Assembly: GCF_047663525.1 (NCBI RefSeq)
Contig: NC_092594.1
Coordinates: 39,188,001-39,252,000 of the forward strand
Length of the DNA: 64,000 nt
DNA from: Anas platyrhynchos
Taxonomy: Eukaryota; Chordata; Aves; Anseriformes; Anatidae
Direction: 5' to 3'
A program made the translations under genes and the position numbers. The notes below the pieces were generated by a model that worked only from the letters and a program-made list of their open reading frames with translations, was not told the origin of the DNA and ran no database searches. Shown piece by piece: positions 50,801 to 64,000 of this stretch (position 1 is its first letter; every line of letters starts with the position of its first letter).

Positions 50801-53800
50801 AGACAAACAAATCCCTAGGAAGGTTAGCAGCTGTTCCGTATCCAGCACTAGGAGATGATCCACTGCTGCAGTGGTCCCAAAGGAAGCACCAATCCTCTTG
50901 GTCTCCTGAAATCAAAGTGAAGCAGGAGGTGAGGGAGAGCTCTGGCAATGGTGCACAAGTGAAAGGCTGCCTGGAGCATAAAGACCCCAGCTGTATCAGA
51001 GGGCAGAGAGTACTGTTTGGCCACACAGAGGCTAACTCTGAAATTCAGACAAGGCACCCTGGCTCTGGCTGGAGAGAGGGAAGAGCTTGCTCAGTGCATC
51101 AGGAAATCACCTCAGTGCAGACTGCTGCTGCCTGCAGCACCTCTCTCCAACAGCAAGCTCTTCACACCTGCTTTCAGACTAGGTCCTGAACACAAAGGTT
51201 AAAACTGGGTCCCCAGTGAAGACACCTATGTCTAGTACTGGCAGAGGGCATTGCTCTGTTAGGAATCAAATATTCCTCTAAAACAGACCAACCCAAGGCA
51301 TCCATTTTGAAGTGTTTTTGTGGGTTTTTTTGGGTTTTTTTTTTTTTTTTTTTTTTAAATAATTATTTCCTTCTCCCTAAACACTGGTATTATCTTAATT
51401 AAGAACCACCTCTATAATCAGCACTAGCTACCATCCACTTTAACCAAAGCCTTCCCCCACCCCCAAAAAAAAAAAAAACAAAACAAAACACATTCTATTC
51501 AGTGTTAGTTATAAAAATGTTTTCCACCTCCTTGTCTCAGAACTCACAATTATCGAAAACTTGTCAGTAAAGCAGAAAAAGACCATTGCCTACAGGCAGC
51601 TCCAGCACAGAAAACTCCAGCCCAGGAGAGGCATGTACTCACAGGTCATGAGAGCATGAAGCCATCCTCACACACAGCTAACCTCTCATCGCTGCTGATG
51701 TTTGGGCTGTTTTGCCTTTCAGCCCCTCTGCTCCCCTTGGGATGGGAGATGTACTCCATTCTGCAGACTATCATGCAGAGTTTCATGTGGCTGGTATCAC
51801 AACAGCACTGTTTGCAACCCATTTCTTTTTCACATTACATTAGCAGCTCAGAATTGTGCGTGTCTGTTTTCCCCTGACAACAGCTGTTACTCGATTCCTG
51901 CAACTGGCTTGCTTCTTGCATCAGCCAAGCGTGGATAGGCATTGTGGACATAGAAAAGCATTATCACACTAGAATATACTTAGACCACCTTCAAAAGTTG
52001 ATGTAAAAATAGTTCCACAACTTTAGATTGAAGTTTACATTTATTCATCTCATTGATTTTTTATAGCAATATTTTTATTAGGTGTATTATAAAAAGCCTC
52101 CTACACATTTTCTCAGTGAAGTTTCCTTCGCATCATGAACAGAAGTTCCGACTTGTTTTACTCTTTAAAAAAGAACAGAATTTTAGAGATAGCTTTAAAC
52201 GCTTAGCCAACTTTAAAGGATTGCCCTAAGATTTGTAAAGCCTGTGAGAATATTAACACAAACTAAATAAATAAATGTTAGAAGGCTGTCTTTCTCTTCA
52301 GTGTACCAATGGACTCATGAGTTAACAAGTATTGAGATATATCCAGTACTGCATGTTATCTTTAGTCTGTCTAAAGATGTGTTAGGCTTACATGGCAAGG
52401 TTTTGGTGGCTGGGGTGCTTAGCTATCTACCAGTGTGAAACCACCACAACTGGCAGGAGTTGTTGTTGGCTTGCTTTTTTAAAGCCTGCAGTACTTCTTA
52501 GCTTCAACAAGCTATTTCTATCAGTCCTTCTGCTCCCAGTCTTTCAGAAAGCCAGAAAACACAAATATGTTGCAAAGATTTGCAAAACACTCTGAAAACC
52601 CTGCTGTTTCTTGTTGAACATTTGACACAAGTTTCACCTCCACCTCTCCGCACACGTCCTGGAGTGGGCTGGTAATTAAGGACTGTGGCTTGTGTGTCTG
52701 CAGCACTCAAAGACTAAACATGCAGTCACCTCCACCTGCTGTAACTTCGTGGAGGTCAAGCACCCACAGAACTCCTAATGTCCTCCTGAATACCTGGACT
52801 GACTACTCTTGATCACCTCCTGCCAAGCTCATCTTCTATTAATCAGCAGAAGGAGAAGGTGGTCACAGTCTGACCACACTTACTCTGTGCTGTGTTCCTC
52901 AAGTGATAAATTATCGCTGAGCAAATGCTCAAGATACACAAATTTCAAAAATGTAGGTTCAGACAATTTCTATTAATGGAGCAGTTCATTCAGTACAGGA
53001 CTCATTACATGCAGATTTTTACAGCTATATCTCACCAGTTACCAGCTTCTCATTTCCTTCAGAAAATACTCCATGCCAGCATATACCAGTCTCAGGAAAC
53101 ACAAGAAGTGTGTAATTAAATTCTCATTCGTGGTGTTGCTCCAGCTCTCCTCTCTAATTTATTACCACCCCGGGGTCCCATGCAGGCTTTGCACTGCGGA
53201 CGCCCACCTTCTGTTGTCCCCCCAGCTGAGAGGGGAGTGGCAGTTGCCCAAAACCTTTCCTATTGCTCTACCATCTGGTCAGGAAGCTTTTATCTGCAAA
53301 CAGGGGTGTACTATCCCATACTTTTGTTTCAAGTTATAAGAAAGCCAACTCTACATCTCAGAGTCTCCTGGATGCACAGAAACATTTGTGTGTGACACCA
53401 TTATTCCTCTAACAACAAGACCAAGCATGCACTCCTCTTGGCATAACACATGTGAATACTCAGTGCATGCCATGAAATATTGAAGGATAATGTGGCGATA
53501 ATAAGATGAATTTAGGAAACTAGAAATCCCCATAAGGAATGAGGTTGCAGCATCAAAGCTGGTTTCTCAGCTTTGAGATTTCTGGAGCTCCATCTTGGCT
53601 CTTATGGAAAAGTCTTAGAGTGAGTCAGCTTTTCCTGGTAATTACTGCGAGGTTTTGTGTTCCTGTAAGCAAAGCCGATCTTCACAGGAATACACATGCT
53701 TTAATGCTGAAATACATTTGGAAACTATTATTATTGTTCCACCAAACAATAGATCCCCTGAGAAGCAAAACAACATTTTCTATTTACACATCTGTACAAA

Positions 53801-56800
53801 CTGCTGTTTAAAGCAGGAAGGGCTGATTTGCTTGATACACAGGAGAATTGGTTAGTGCTCTTACTAACCCAAGTTGTACATCACCAGGGATTAATTTGTG
53901 TTATAAGAAAAAAGCAGGATTTGGCCTTTCATCAGAGTAAGAGCTAGAGCTGTCTTTATTCTTGCTGTAAGACTCCTTCTACAGCCCCATTGACCCTCTC
54001 CAGACCTTTGTACTCTTATTTTGTATTACTACTTCTTGGAAGCAGGGAAACTGCATGCTCCACAAAGCAAGTGTGGGAGTGAGCTGCACAGCTTGGAAGA
54101 GCAGCACTGCGATGGAGCTGCACGGATCGTGCCAGGAGGACAGCCTTCTGCAGGAGCCCCCTCCCGCTAACGAGGGGCCAGGCTGTGCAGGGCACTGCTG
54201 GAAAGGAGGCAGGGAAAGACATCTCCACTATGGGTCCTTCACGTGGCCTGGGAGGATGGGTCAGCCACTTCCACACCACTGCAGACAAGGCAAGAAGTCA
54301 GTATTCTGCAGCTCTTGGTAATGTAGCACTCACTGCAGGGACCTCGTCTTCCTCTCTTCCCCTTCCCACACTGGGAGCGTCACCAGATGTACTCTTACAG
54401 AACTTGCTGGAAATAATTCCTATGAAGCTCTAGCTGATAGCTTTGCTAGTGCAACATAGGTCACCGCACAAAATGCAGCATACAATAGGTCTACTTAGGA
54501 TATGCAGCTGAAGTACTTTTTACTGAAGAATACAGCAAAAACCCTACAGGCCAAATTTGAAGCGTCTCCAGAGTATTTCATTTTTAGGTCCAAACATACT
54601 CCAAGAATGACATTAAGTCAAGCTTGACCTGTAGCTACAGAATGACACAGTTTTAGTTTAATCCCAAAGAAGACCTCTGTGGAGAAAGACACAGCATAGC
54701 TGGACAGGACCCGTTAAGAAACCTGAGTGAAGCCTTCACCAGTTCACGCTCATCTCCTTTGGTGCCTGCCAGGCAGCTACAGCCCCACATCCTCCACATA
54801 CTGCTTGTGCTGAGGTTCACCACACCACCATACAAACACCCCACCTCTTCCCCCAGGCCATCCTGCCTGCTCCCATAGCACATGCACCTCCTCAGCCATT
54901 TATAGCCTCTTGGAGGAAGCAGTTGATTTTCTCCAGCTGGTTGAAGCCAGGCTGCCTTGCAGATCCTTGCTCTCAGGAGAGCAGCTGTGAGCCTTCCTGC
55001 GCCTTGCTCCCCTCTGTGGCCAGCTGGCTGCTATTGCCTTCCTTCCTGGGTGGGTGATGTTCCCCTGGGCCACAAGGAGCTTTTCCAAGCTAACTGCTCC
55101 TTAGCTGTGCAAGGGTAAGTGCAGTGTCTCTGTCTTCATGATGCAAATATATTCGTGGTTTAGAGGAAGCATTCTTTATTTGCAAGGGCTTGCTTACACA
55201 CTGCAGCTAAAAAGCTTGCAATCTTTTTATTATTATTATTATTATTATTATTTATTTGTTTGTTTTTATTTTTATTAAAGCAATACTTAAACATGGAGTT
55301 GCATTACTTGTTTTCCAGATGTTGGTATTTTAGGACCACTTTCTTCAGTTCTTTCTCCTAAGCAAACTTAGGTAAGCTTCTAGATTTCTTAATTGCTATA
55401 TGAATGCACAACTGGAACAGGCAGCACCTCTTTCGAAGGGGCTTTGCTGACAGTTAGTGTTGTCTCATTCACATTCTCCTCCAGCTGAGCTGTTCATGAA
55501 GGTGCAGATATGATATTATTTCACAGAAATTCATTGGGTAACTGAATAGTATCAGAGCATTGTAAAAAAGGTATGTATTTTACTTTCAAGCCAAGTTTCA
55601 AAAGCACCGTGTTCCTATATATCCTATCTTTCTTTTTCATATTTATGTCTTTCCTTTTGCATTTTCTCTTTGAAATATTATAGTAACTGAGACATGATTT
55701 ACATTTAGTATAGTTGAGAACAATAAAATGCAACATTATGTTATACAAGGCTAATCTTTCCTTATAGAAATCTAATTCCAAGGAGTAGTGTGTATTCACT
55801 GGTATAATATGATCTGGGAAGGCAGATTGTTATATTTAAACAAGTCCCAGATAGGAATTTGTTATGGATGGCAATCCCTAAGCTGTTACACATACATTTG
55901 AAGCACATTTGTAATGATATCATTATGATCATGAAATGATGTTTAAAGAGTAGATGACATTCTGTTGACTGTGTTTTATTTTCCCTGGAATAATATGACT
56001 TCAATGTAACAAAACAAAACAACAAAAAAAAACCCACACACAAATAATTTCACCTCTTTATCTGTCTCTTGTGCTACCACATGCTGAAAGAATAGGCATC
56101 TACACATATTATAACTAAAACCACATGCTTTAAATTAAAACATAGTTTTTGAAATATGTTATGGAAATCCTATCAATTTGGGAATGCTAGATAAGTAAAT
56201 TTAACATAGGGAAGAGCAGAAAACACATAGTGAGGTAATAATATACTGAAATGCACTTCTGAGAAGAATGCTAAGAATAAGTGACAGAGACAGAAGGGTG
56301 GTTCCAAGAGAAGATCATTCGCATGTTAATTCTGAGATCAAGCCAACCTTGACCCTGCCTTGTGCTCGAGCATGGGCTGATATAGCACAGCATATTTTGC
56401 AGCTAAACAATAACTGACTCTTTTTATGGGAAAGCTGGAGAACCAAAAAAAGACAAATTTCTGCCAGGTTTACATTACTTGGATACTCTTCCCCTCAGCC
56501 ATTTATCTCGGAATGAGAAATGGAGGCAACTTGTCTTCATTTCCAGCCAGACATGTTCCTACCAGGATCCTGGCTCTTTTCTGGGCTTGGCAGTGATGGA
56601 AATTACTTCGGGCCTCATGGCATGCCCAGAATACCCACATAAATGTGCATGGACAAGGGTGTACTGGGAGACCTGATCGAAAGCCCCATGGTGCTGAGCA
56701 TTGTGGTGCAGCCCAGCAAGCAGTGCTCTGGCTTCGAGAATGGTAAATTATCTCGGGTTAGATAACTTGGCAACAGCCCGAAGTGGAACATAGGTTTAGG

Positions 56801-59800
56801 AGTTTGGAAATTGAGTGATTTTGGGTGGGGTCTCAGCACTGAAGCACAGACCTACCTTTAAAACCACTGAAATAGAAACAAACACTTTCCTTTCCCTTGG
56901 AGACTCTAAACAGAATTGAAAAATAAGCTGAACAAAGGACAAACCTGTGTTTTAAAAACAGCTTTCTTTGGAATTAACTGCACACACCAGAGTATCTTTT
57001 TGATATTATAGCCCTGCTTTAGTGTGTGTGCATGGGGAAGTGAGGACAGGCAGCACTGGACCTTTGGTCTGAAGGCTGTGAGATTTGTCATTGAAATCTC
57101 ACGCAGAATCTTGCATCAATATAACTTTTTCCATTGTATATTCTGAAGCTGCAGTGTTGGCATGACAAAGCACCCACAATCTTAATGTCAAGCCATGGCT
57201 AGCCTACCCTTCAACATTAAAATGGATGAAACAGAAGTCAATTTTTCAGCTTCCAAAGAGTCTGTGGTAGGAGGGGAAATCATCTCCACTGTACTTGACT
57301 CTTCTTATCTCCTTTTTTCATTTTCAGAATGGCTGGAGCATTTAACATGTTTCTTGCTATCACTAGGTCCCCCAAAAGAGAGCAGAGGTGTTGCAGTGCA
57401 GCTGCGGGCACGTGGCGGGCAGCAGCAGCCAGCTCCCAGGGTCTGCCCCACGCGGTGCTGCATCTGCCTTGGTGGGCCTGGGCAGGAGAGGTAAATACTC
57501 ATCAATTCTGACTGAATCTTCCGAAATGATGGAGGTCGGTGCTTCCTGCAGCTGCTGTGCAGTGGTGTTGCTGCTGAAGATGTTACTCACTCAAATGAGA
57601 AGGGCTATGCTGCTTAACAGAAAGGTCAGGGTGGTGTTGCACAAATATTTGGGGAGACACAAATTCTGTCTTGATAATGTTGATATATGCTAAGAAAATT
57701 TGCATTAAAAGTGGTGGGATAACAAGGAAAATGGAGCCATTTTTTTTTTTGTGTGTGTTATATTCTGCTTTTTACTGCTTCTTTCATCAAGAAAATGAGC
57801 AGTGTCTTAAACCCATAATCCAATCTGGCAACAACACAAATGCCTACATTTAGGGATGTTACTTTCTCATCTGTTTCAAGAGAGACTGGACATCATCTGA
57901 TTTAATTGATCAGAGAGCTACTTTTCCATTAACTTTCCAAGTTAAAACTGCACACACAAATACTGGTTTCCTTTACCAATTGCTCTTATACCTGCACTCA
58001 TATGGAGGGACATGGGATGCTCAGGAGTCCTTGGAAGCAGTTCATGCCACACCAGAAAACTCATGTATCAGAATTAACTGAGTCCTGGGGTAGGTGGCTG
58101 CAGGTTCCTGTTAGGTCCATCACAAACTTTTTGTTCAGAGACATGGGGAGTGTGGAGGAGAGCAAGCAACATTCCTAAAAATCCAGCCTTACTGTGGAAG
58201 AGGTAGCAAAGGAATAAGAGAAAACCAAGAAATAAATTGGAGATGGGATGTGATAAACAGGGGCAGAAAGCCCTATTGCTTCTGCTGAAGCAGAGCATTC
58301 CCCTCCCTGCCTGGCACTGAGGATGCCCTCTACGGTGACCATGCGTGTCTCTCTTTCCTGATGGAGGCCAGTGTGTTGTGACAGATTTTTGAAACAATTA
58401 CGGTTTGGCTGTGGAAATACTGCAGGAAGAAGTTCATGCCTGAAGGTGCTTTCAGCAACGTATTAAATGAAAAATACATATTTTAAAGCATGAGAAAGAA
58501 CAAAAATGCAGTTACATACAGAAGCAGGGTGCATTTTGTAGTAATCTTTTGTAGCTTGGCCCACAAGGAAATGGCCATTGTTACTATTAGTACAAGCACT
58601 TAAAAAGCCACGGTGTTTCTGTAAGTAAGGTGAAAAATAAAGCCATTAATTTTAGGGCAGCCTAATGGACTGCCAAAGGTGCCAGGTTAGTGCATTGCCT
58701 TTGCTGCTGAAGACCTTCCCTCTCTGCAGACGCTGAGAAATTCGCCTTGTCTGAGCGAGCCTTTTTCTCGCTGAGGGGCCTTAAATCCCCGACACATGTG
58801 GGCTCTTCTGCTGTTCCCAAGGAGCAGCTGAAATTTAGATTTTGTTCATACTTCTAAATATCTAAGAATTCATCAGCAAGGTGCTGCTCAACACAGAAAC
58901 AGGGTGGAAAGTGCAGGGTAAGAGAAAGGAAGAAAAATGCTGTGCTCTGCCATCCCTGCAGACATTGAGCTGCGGGACAGCGGGGGCAGCTCCGGGGTGG
59001 TGGGAGGAGCAGAAATAGCCCTGACATAGCAAGAGGGGTGTATGTAGAAGGAAGGAACATAAGCAGAGAGGAGAAACAGGAGGTGACAGCAGAAAGTCAG
59101 TTTGACCAGGCAGGGCTCACACATCAGCCCAGGTGAAGCACAGCCACATCCCATAAACAAACGGGCGACTGGGGATGGGGAAACCTCAAAAATGGGGAAT
59201 TGAAAGGATGATGAAAAGAGGAAGCTTTTGGTGAACTATGTACCGCAGGCAGCCAGCTAACACGCTGACGTGACAACATTGTGATTCCGTCGCTCGCACC
59301 CTGGTACATCACTCCCACTGAAACGTAAGGAAAAACATAACAGGTGACCTGAAAATCCTTTGAAATATGGTAAACTAAACTAAAATGCATGACTGGGGAT
59401 TATGTGCTGACCTCGTGCCTTCGTGTGATACCTGATTTCTATAGAAACCAAGAAACTCAACTGGAGGCTTCCCAGGCAGGTTTGTTTCACTTAGCTGACC
59501 TGAATTCAGCCTAGAACTGTTGCTTTCAATTTACATTATCTTTGTGTGCTTTATATATCAGTGAAACAGAAAATGTGGAACAAATTACATCTCCCATTAA
59601 AAATGGATGGGAGACTCATGAGTTCTCTCCAATGCCCACGAATCTGCTGATTGATGAGCATTGTGTTTGTCACAATACAAGCGCTGACAATGAGATGCAC
59701 TGATGGTACAGCATTAACACGCAATAGCAGTGCGTGTCAGCATTGTATTACAAACCAGTAGACAGTGCCTTCATTGTCCCTTTTTCCATTGTTACTGGAG

Positions 59801-61160
59801 TCGTCCCTTTATTTTTGTTCTGTTCCCAGACTTTTGCTCATTTTGGTTAATGATATCATGCTATGATACTATAAAGCTGGAAACATTTTAGTGCCAACCA
59901 ATCATTTTTCAAGGGCTTACTTTTATTGCAAATTAGCTTGTTAGATTTGTAGAGCAGCCCAGTGTATGCACATTTGAAAGCAGAACAGAAAAGGTCTGCT
60001 GAAGTTGTGATTAACCCATTGTGGTTCACGATGTGCGGTCTTGAAGGGTCAGCTCCACCAGTGTGGTGTTTGCGTACCAAAGACCCAGAGTTAAAGGCAA
60101 AAATCCACGTGGCTTCCTTGGAAGGAGGCAGAGCCTTCTGAGGCAAATTACCTTGACCTTGCCACCTAAGTATCTGTTTCTGTAGTGATTCCTTTCAAAT
60201 GCCTGACCAAAACGTAATGAGCCTAAAAAACAATATTTTTTCATGGGTAGTTTAAAACTGGTTGTGTCTTCTAAATTGCAGTTATTGCTGCTAGATTTGA
60301 ACACCAGTAAGCACTTCTTTATTGCGCAGGTGATGGAGCACTGGGACAGGCTCCACAACCTCTCTGGACACCCTATTTCCTTGGAGATCTTCAAAAGCCT
60401 CCTGGATGTGGTCCTGGACCTCCCCTATGGGTGGCCCTGCCTGAGAAGGGGTTGGAGCAGATGGACCCAGAGGTGCCTCCAAGCTCAACCATTCCATGAT
60501 TTCAAAAGAACATATTTATAAATTAGAAGCAAAAACCTAAAATGCTTTCCATTTCAGAGTTACTTTTTTTTGTTTTTCACTGAAGATATTTTTTGCCTGT
60601 ACAATTAATGCAATTTTGTGTAAAATTGATACAGTTTAGCAAAGCCAAATATTTCAGATATTACATTTTTGTTCATGTCAAAAGCCCTTTGTTCATTGAA
60701 AAAGCACTTAATGGAAATATTTTAATCAAAGCTTGAAAATATCAGATGTCTTCAATGAAAGGTCAGGCCTCCAGAGCAGAACGGGGAGCAAATAGCTCAG
60801 GAGGGTTAATTAGCAACGAAAGACTAAACAAAAGCTGGGAGTCTGAATGAGAGTCTCTGAAGGAGAAGAGACACTTAAGATACATTAATGGATTTTGAAA
60901 AACAGGATGGACTTTTTGTATAATGAAATCCCTGATGTGTTGGGATGAAGTTCCAGCTCATGCTAAACTGCACATTATTTAATGCAAATACAGCTTTGTG
61001 TTTATTCGGCTACTTACTTGTGTTCTAACAGGCTCCCTGGAGAGCCACCCAAAGAGTCTCACGTTGGCCCTGCCACACTGGCAGGGCACGGGATGCTGCG
61101 GAGGGCACCGGGGGGCCCTGACCCAGTGGCCTCCCCAAGCACCAGGGCTGCCTTTAACTG

Positions 61161-61198
<38 letters not shown>

Positions 61199-64000
61199 GC
61201 CCCCTGACCAGCATGTAAGGGGACCCACGGGAAGAGGGGCTGCTGCGGGGGTGTCCCTGGGACCGCCATGGCAAGGATAACCCTGGGAAGCTCCCACTGC
61301 TCCCCCAGCACGAGGCAGTCACAGAGGCAGGATGCGGGGCTGTCCGGCTGAGGTACAGCCATCAGACCGAGGAGCTGTGCCATCACCCCCTGAAGTGCAG
61401 CCAACACCTCCTCGTGCACCTCACCAGCCCTCAAAGGTCTTTCTGTAGAGGGCTTATGGAGAAATCATTAAAGATGAGAACTCCTTCAGATCCCCGCCCT
61501 CTGTAGGAATCAGCAGGTCACCAGAGTGCTAAAGCTATTAAATATTTTGTCTGTGAACTTTTTCAAAGATTCTCAGTGTATGTGAAGAATATGCTTAACT
61601 GGCCATGTCCAAAATAAGAGGCGCAGAAGCTGCCAGCAGCATCAGGGCAAGCATGCGAGCCAGTTGGGATGTAATATCAGACTTTCAAGTAAGAACAAAC
61701 CTGCCATTGATATGTCTGACGTTCCCTATCCTGTCATACTGTACATCCAATTAACCTTTATTTACTGAGGAGTGATGACACTCTAATTTGATTGGCAGCA
61801 CTGGTCCTGGCGCCAGTGGCTGGAGTTCAGAAACTCTGCTGGAAAATCATGCTTTATTAATACATCATTAGGCACTTTAAATGGATTCCAATGGTGTATG
61901 TCTAAGGAAGGAGATAATTCGGCATTTGTTAGTTACTGACAGAATACAGAATTGGAATTTATAGTGCAAGTCTTAATGTTAAAAAACCTAATGTGCCAGC
62001 AATTGAATTACAGTATCGTTTTGTAGCCAGCACGTCAACTGCTCCTTTAGCAGGAGAAAGGGTGAATGCTAACGATGCTCCTCTGCTCAGACAGAGAGGC
62101 AAGAACACTGTAATGTAGTTACACCACCTAGATAAACCCGAATACAGACAAACCAGCAATTTGATATTTTTGTGAAATGCGTATGAAGTGTGTTTGGTCC
62201 ACACCAGTGTTAGCTGAATGGCATCCCTTAGAGGAAAAGAATATAGCTGGCATTATTTTTTTTCTTTAATGAGCGCTCAGGCTTTTCCAGCCTGAACCAT
62301 CTTCTCCAACTTACAGTGAATTTTATCTATACATCTATATCCATACATATTTTAAGCGGCAAAAGGGTGGGTGTACTCCACATGATGTAACATATGCTTG
62401 CAGCATATCAATGACTAGATGACAGAGAACAGCTTCCTGACCAGAGATGCTCTACATCTTCATTCTGTCTTTTTTATGAACTCAGCAGAGATTTTGGTTC
62501 CCACATTTCTTCTCTCCTTTAATCGTGTTCCAGAAAAAATACAGGACAAATAAAATGAGGCTATTCTGCTTTAATATAGAGACCAGTATACTGACTACTT
62601 GTTTGTGAGACAGGAAATTAAAAGAAACTTTTGTCTAGAATCAGTGGGTACAGGTATGACTGAAATGCCCTTCATGAATAAATACACAGTACTCTCCTGT
62701 GTGACGGTGTTTAGGGTTTCTCCTGAGAATGCATTTCACAGTGATTAATGTGATTACTGGTAGAGGCTGGTGACGGCACCATGTCACTGAGCAGGTGGGA
62801 GGTGGCAAGCCCCAGCAGCATTGCAGCTGCAGCACTCTGCAAGTACAGCAGAGCTGGGGACTCTGTCCTTTTTTTTCTTTTTTTAGAATTGAACATTTCT
62901 GCCACAGCCTCTAAAACAACCTGTCCTCCCTCTCCTCCCTCAACCTCTGGGCACATGTAGGCTACCAGGCCAGGCACCCTGGGCTGCTCAGCATCTAATA
63001 ACTGACCCTCCCCACAGCTCCCTAGCAGTGTACTGAAAATTCATCTGGAGTAAACCTCAGGAGAAGATTTCCTCCTACAGTTTGTGGCAGAAACATGAAG
63101 TCTGGCCTGGGTTCAGCTTTATACAGAATAATGCATTCACCACAGATGATGTCTAGTATGTGTCTTACAAAGTGGACTTCATCAGTTCATAATTGGTAGG
63201 GTACCCCAAATTGCTTGATGAATTTGTTTTCTGAATTTTCCTGCTGAAGTGAATCTATCCTCCACCCAGCAGCCATCAGACGATGCGTTACCTGTCCTCC
63301 TGAAAGAGCTCTGTGTTTTGGGAGGCTGATCCTTATCCTGCTGCTTGGAGAATAAAAGCAGAGTCATACTGAGCAGAATTATCTTAATGGTTTTAGAGTC
63401 CACAAGTAGTTTATGGAAAATCAAAAGTTCTTTTCTTCCCTCCTTTGCAGTGAGGACTTCACTGGATTATCAGGAGAATGAGCAAAATAAACTAGGATAG
63501 CAGAATGAGGAGAAGGAACAAGAAATGAGTGGTAGAAAACCCATCAGATAGCTGACAGAAGAAAGCAAACATCAGAGATAAAGGGGAAAGCACCTATTTA
63601 GGTGTGTACAATTATTTCCTTGCTTCAGGAACAGGGCCTGGTATATTTATCTGCAAAAGCAATTCACAGAAGCATTGTTATTGCAACTCTCTTCATAAAA
63701 AAGAAAATAATTGGAGGAGATAATTCTGTACCTTGAGGGAAAAGAGGTACCAGGGGCCTGCATAGCCGTGTTTAGCATATGCTGAGGTGGGAGTTGGCGC
63801 AATAACGTCAGGAGGAAGGCGTCATACATGCAGCCCAAGCCCTTCTGGACAGGTGATTCGGATTAAGGCAAGTGACAGAATCGGTAGGGAAATGATAAAC
63901 TGGGCGGGAAAAAAGGGGAAATGAAAAAGCATTCAAAACATGCATGGGGTTAAGCAAAACCTATGGGGGGGCTGGGCTGCTACTTTAACCATGCAAGGCT

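Overview
This window looks like vertebrate, almost certainly avian, nuclear DNA. The main evidence is three 3' fragments of CR1 LINEs, two of them with the typical end (a 'GATGATCCTTGTGGG'-type block followed by a terminal ATTCTGTG octamer or its decayed form). The rest of the picture fits a gene-poor bird interval: AT-rich sequence broken by short GC- and CpG-rich patches, many long A/T tracts, microsatellites and small minisatellites. Nothing looks prokaryotic, plasmid-borne or viral. I found no LTR retrovirus, rRNA, tRNA or CRISPR array. The species cannot be decided from the sequence.

No long open reading frame resembles a protein I recognise. The longer ATG-initiated frames are chance openings in GC-rich or polypyrimidine DNA. 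If the window codes for protein, it does so through short exons in very large introns. I therefore looked for stretches bounded by a plausible 3' splice site and a 5' splice site with exactly one open frame. The best are all on the + strand: 203-243, 3221-3286, 20039-20097, 25046-25117, 36636-36780, 49176-49223 and 49523-49615. The last three have matching phases and could continue into a stop-containing exon at 52485-52595. This 3' group is the most coherent gene-like signal. I cannot name it, and every exon here is an inference without transcript or homology support. Splice-like motifs are abundant by chance in 64 kb, so many of the single exons will be false.

Layout: 1-13 kb is AT-rich with a few weak exon candidates, a TATA-like motif near 3.47 kb, and one CR1 fragment at 12.9 kb. 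At 13.4-13.8 kb an (A)n/(TA)n/(CA)n cluster abuts a small CpG-rich patch with a perfect match to the CTCF core, closed by a (T)26 tract. 14-32 kb alternates AT-rich and CAG/CTG-rich GC patches, with a 16-bp minisatellite at 22.0 kb. 31.6-36 kb holds three tandem repeats (about 25 bp, about 100 bp and a GGACCA hexamer), a G-run and an RFX X-box match. 36.5-38.7 kb has exon candidates and a CR1. 40.2-40.7 kb is the strongest CpG cluster. 41-48 kb is AT-rich with long A tracts. 49-52.6 kb carries the phase-compatible exons. 53-64 kb is non-repetitive AT-rich DNA with isolated splice-bounded segments, a CR1 at 60.4 kb and a (CA)n at 61.2 kb.
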